From the NCBI GenBank assembly GCA_021014945.1, contig MU266604.1, forward strand, positions 1 through 33,582: a stretch of 33,582 nt of DNA, written 5' to 3'. Below the pieces are notes generated by a model. That model had not been told where the DNA came from and searched no databases. It was given only the letters and a program-made list of their open reading frames with translations. The position numbers and the translations under genes are program-made. This document shows, one piece after another, positions 30,778 through 33,582 of the stretch. The stretch's first letter is position 1. The number at the start of each line of letters is the position of its first letter. Origin of the DNA: Leucogyrophana mollusca (Eukaryota > Basidiomycota > Agaricomycetes > Boletales).

Positions 30778-31335
30778 CCACTGAACGGACCTTCACCCCC
30801 TTCTTCTCCCTGGCGCTCTCCCTCTGCAGCTTGCTGCACCCATACTCACCCGCATCACCTCCCCTAGCCTCATCGCCAACACACACAACAGTCCCATCGT
30901 TCATCCCCCCCCCACGCTATCCACAAAGACCCGCCCCCTCAGCCTCTCGATGGCACCTTCGTCGCACGATGGTGCGCGGCCTCGAGGACGCCGCGAAGTC
31001 CGGGGACAAGAGGTAGGAGCGCGTTTGGGCGAGGATGGTGAAGCGCGGGCCGGGTGTGTGTATGGTATATATATAGAGGAGACATATGCGGCTGTGAGTA
31101 TAGAAGCGGCGGGAGGGGAGGCCGAGTGCGAGTGCGAGGGTCGAGGTGGTGAGTTTGATGACGAGGCGAGGTAAGTCGGGGAGAATGGCTTGCGGGGGTG
31201 TGATGGCAAGACGTGGGAATATTCAAGCAGAGACAGTAGGTGTGGTTGGGTATCTGTATGCAGTGGCGCTCCACCCTGTGCGATGACGGGGGTGGTTGTC
31301 TCGGGCGTTGGGGGAAGGAGGGAAGAAATGAAGCT
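30778..31335 (-). pseudogene. PEX3: PEX3 remnant D (C-terminal part, truncated)
   Basis: Minus strand: SSLLPPTPETTTPVIAQGGA (about 31270-31330), a diverged middle, the region matching the SPDFALVLE exon of remnant C in broken frames (about 31000-31020), GRVFVDSVGG (about 30905-30935), and LQRESARE near 30820, where homology stops abruptly at 30778, before the VGLLPGLA segment. Related closely to remnant A. Broken at both ends and frameshifted. Confidence 0.6.
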
Positions 31336-31469
31336 GTGGGGCTTGGTGTAAGGGTCAGCGAGTTTTGGACAGGCGGTTTTACATTGGAGATCAGAAAGAA
31401 ACGGGTGAAAAAGTCGCGGAATATAATACAAGGGAAGAGGCAGAAAGCAGAAAAGGGAGGTGAGGGGAT

Positions 31470-31545
31470 CGAGATCCACCGACAAGCGTTAAAAGACCCC
31501 ACTCGACGAGCACTCAAGCACCAACTCAGCGTGTGATCAACGCAG
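31470..31545. repeat. Remnant of the ~24-bp minisatellite (array 3)
   Basis: Two to three units (CCACTCGACGAGCACTCAAG, then CACCAACTCAGCGTGTGATC) after the GGGAAGAGGCAGAAAGCAG tract, in the same relation to PEX3 as array 1. Truncated at 31545, where the inverted block begins. Confidence 0.55.
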
Positions 31546-31788
31546 TCGTCAACAACGACGTCCTTGATAGGTCTCTTTGGGATGCTGTGTGCATCCATGG
31601 ACATCTACGGCGCTCGTCTGCTTCGGAAAGGCACCTGTACGTCCCTAGGCCGCTCCCAGCCACGACGTACCCCGAGTCCAATGCCTAGAGCAATTTACTC
31701 CGAGCCACAGCACGAGCCGACGGTTTGTTCGATTCGGGAGATAAATCGCCAGGATTCGCGTTGGCGGGGGAAGGGTCGTGCTGGGGGG
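31546..31788 (+). repeat. Inverted partner of 15828-16055
   Basis: 31546-31576 is the reverse complement of the block at 16025-16055 (and 7086-7118); 31600-31788 matches the reverse complement of 15828-15990. No gene recognised. Confidence 0.6.
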
Positions 31789-32035
31789 TGTTGATACATT
31801 CGCATCAGGATTTAGCGAGTCTTTGGGATTGGGACGGGAAGAGAAGGTGCAGTCGCATGTTCCCGTAGCCTATGCATCGACTCCGACCGCACCGCGGTAT
31901 CTCTCTGATCATATCAAGTACCATCTCATCGCATCAACCTCTTTTATCATCTTGTGGCGTCAATCCAGCACCCCGTCTCGCCTCGTCGCCTCGTGACGAG
32001 GCATTGTTATATATTTTCTGCCAATTAGCCAATAG
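31789..32035. other. Nothing recognised
   Basis: Non-coding by appearance; it lies downstream of the right hydrolase copy. No repeat match was found by eye. Confidence 0.35.
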
Positions 32036-32039
32036 TCAT

Positions 32040-32839
32040 TAGGTCAATATGGACGCGGTCCATACGTACCTCGATCCATACATCCAGATGAACCGCCCGT
32101 AGCTTCGACCTAAACTCAATGATATCATCGTGCGTCCCTTCGTTGGCCCCCACTGAGATAAAAAAGCGCTTCACGAAGGTGCCGATGCCGTCGAACCATC
32201 CATCAGGGGCAGTAAGGGTCTATACGTGTGGGTCTTGAGGTGGACATACCGAACTGAGGTACGCTTGACCCCACGCGCGAAAAGTCGCACGGGAAATTAA
32301 GTCAAGGTTCCCGCGAACTTCGAGTGACGGAGGCGTGCACCTGAGATCAATATACGGCGAGATGAAACGGGCGTCTCCGATAGTAGAGTGCAGGGGTGAT
32401 GCGGGAACGGGGACGGAAGGGAGGGGGTGGAGGGTTGGCGTGAGAGCTAGAGATTCAGATTGGCACCATCCAAATCGCCCGCTAGGTACAAGTTTTCTGG
32501 TTTGACGCCAATGGAGAGGACGTGTTCCACGACTGCGATAAATTCGTTCTGTTGGATTGGGAATCCTGCGAGGCGAAGCGCTGTGGTTTCAGGGTGGTTG
32601 CGTGTAAGCACGCCGAAAACAACTGAAGACAGCTGCTTGTAGTACTGGAGCACGGCGATTCCAATCGGCGGATCACTACCAACCCTTGTCGACAATTCTC
32701 GTTGGATACGGGCCCAGAACGCGCACCGGAAGCCGTTGAGAGAAAGATCATAACCCTCACCTAGAATGAAACACCAGCAAAGTATCTGCCTGAGCCACGC
32801 GGGAGCAGCAGAGTATGACATGTGATGAACGACACGCAT
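32040..32839 (-). pseudogene. Alpha/beta-hydrolase (fold-3 type) pseudogene, right inverted copy
   Basis: ORF from the ATG at 32839 reads through SAAPAWLRQIL, LSLNGFRCAFWARI, IAVLQYYKQLSSVVFGVL, IQQNEFIAVVEHVLSIGVKP and LAGDLDGAN, then stops at 32447. The expected nucleophile serine of the GDSxG elbow is Leu, so catalysis would be lost even without the stop. Beyond the stop, homology to the left copy continues to about 32040, including DGSTASAPS-type out-of-frame remains of DGWFDGIGAFVK, so the C-terminal half is frameshifted. It keeps the N-terminus better than the left copy, whereas the left copy keeps the C-terminus better. Both appear to derive from one gene duplicated in inverse orientation. 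Confidence 0.75.
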
Positions 32840-33160
32840 GATCGGTTTTTGTTGGTTCTTGTCAGCACGATATAGATGAGGACGAGGGCTGCGGGGGCAG
32901 TGCTACAGTTAGCCAGAATTACACCTGCAATTACAAGCGAGCAAACAGAGGAACGGAACGACTACATACACGGCCAATTGCCATATATAAATTCTAAATA
33001 AACTGAGACAAAGCTTTGCCGGATATTGAATGGGCGTACGTCCTGTATCGTAACGATATCTAAATGATAAATTACAAATTTATTCAATGGATGCGGTGAA
33101 TGGGATGCCGAACCAACCTTTTGGTGCCCACACCTGGGGCATAGCGAATCGGTACCGAGT
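32840..33160. other. AT-rich flank, nothing recognised
   Basis: Upstream of the right hydrolase copy. Falling GC and stop-rich in all frames. No matching stretch was seen upstream of the left hydrolase copy (before about 404), so the inverted repeat probably ends near here. Confidence 0.4.
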
Positions 33161-33164
33161 AGTT

Positions 33165-33300
33165 ATAGCATGGATACCGGATGTATGAATTTACACGGAT
33201 ATAGGATGGATACTGGGCTGGATATCCGTTGGATATCGGAGGGTGGACATCAGTGTGGCAAATTTTCGATACATTCTAGGTATCCAGGCGATATCCATCA
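33165..33300. repeat. Degenerate GGATAY repeats
   Basis: GGATACCGGAT, GGATATAGGATGGATACTGG, GGATATCCGTTGGATATCGG and GGCGATATCC within about 130 bp of AT-rich sequence. Simple imperfect repeat; not telomeric (no TTAGGG). Confidence 0.45.
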
Positions 33301-33582
33301 GGGAAATCCCCCCCTACCAATTTGACGAAATTACGAGCACTTCTATCAAATACGCCGAATTGTGTAAAATCCAGTCACTAAAACTTTTATTTTGCTTCCG
33401 TTCAATAATACAGAATTTGCGACTATTGTATGCAATTGAACCACGGTGATTGACAGGTTTCTAGGATTGTCAGTCATTTTGTGAGATCGATCACACCACC
33501 AGATACACGAAACCAAATTATATTTCAATTAATCAAGGGGTATCAGATATGTAAGTAGGTCAGAAAAAGAACGGCGGTCGAA

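Noticed and set aside
30939..31604. Overlapping 221-aa and 194-aa frames on the minus strand
   Set aside because: Pro/Ser/His-rich readings of PEX3 remnant D and minisatellite sequence in wrong frames; only a short part of the 194-aa frame follows PEX3.
33165..33300. Telomere or subtelomere repeat
   Set aside because: GGATAY-type repeats do not match the fungal TTAGGG telomere, and the sequence does not end in a uniform array.

Overview
The window looks like a repeat-rich accessory region of a basidiomycete nuclear genome, most likely an Agaricomycete. The reasons are the many short GT-AG introns (mostly 42-84 nt, with exons as small as 14-15 nt), and gene families typical of mushrooms: DUF6533 and DUF6534 heptahelical membrane proteins, an aegerolysin, a 14-TM drug-type MFS transporter and fungal PEX3. 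No rRNA, tRNA, CRISPR or bacterial-type operon was seen. Order or species cannot be fixed from the sequence alone.

Layout. An alpha/beta-hydrolase (fold-3 type) pseudogene lies near the left end (404-1205, +) and a second copy lies inverted near the right end (32040-32839, -). Between them is a segmental duplication: a DUF6533 gene (+), with a conserved leader and TATA box, followed by a PEX3 copy (-). The main units carry DUF6533 at 2520-3952, 17347-19074 and 23429-25211, with a truncated fourth copy at 15384-15742. PEX3 remnants lie at 4840-5430, 20100-21600, 26112-28690 and 30778-31335. A degenerate ~24-bp minisatellite occupies the same position relative to PEX3 in three of the four remnants. 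Each unit is damaged differently (deletions, frameshifts, splice-site changes). Only DUF6533 copy 3 still looks possibly functional.

Three genes read as intact. Two diverge from a common interval at 10.3-11.5 kb: a DUF6534 membrane protein (8717-10277, -, 11 exons, 320 aa) and an MFS transporter (11526-13876, +, 15 exons, 521 aa). The third is an aegerolysin (29107-29586, -, 2 exons, 139 aa) with a good TATA box; no MACPF partner was recognised in the window. An unidentified ORF (30065-30775, -) is cut by the edge of the rightmost PEX3 block.

The genes do not form an obvious pathway. The DUF6534/MFS pair is a small intact island inside decaying duplicated DNA. The most notable structure is the duplication itself: repeated receptor-like genes, repeated PEX3 debris, embedded minisatellites and an inverted hydrolase pair about 31 kb apart.
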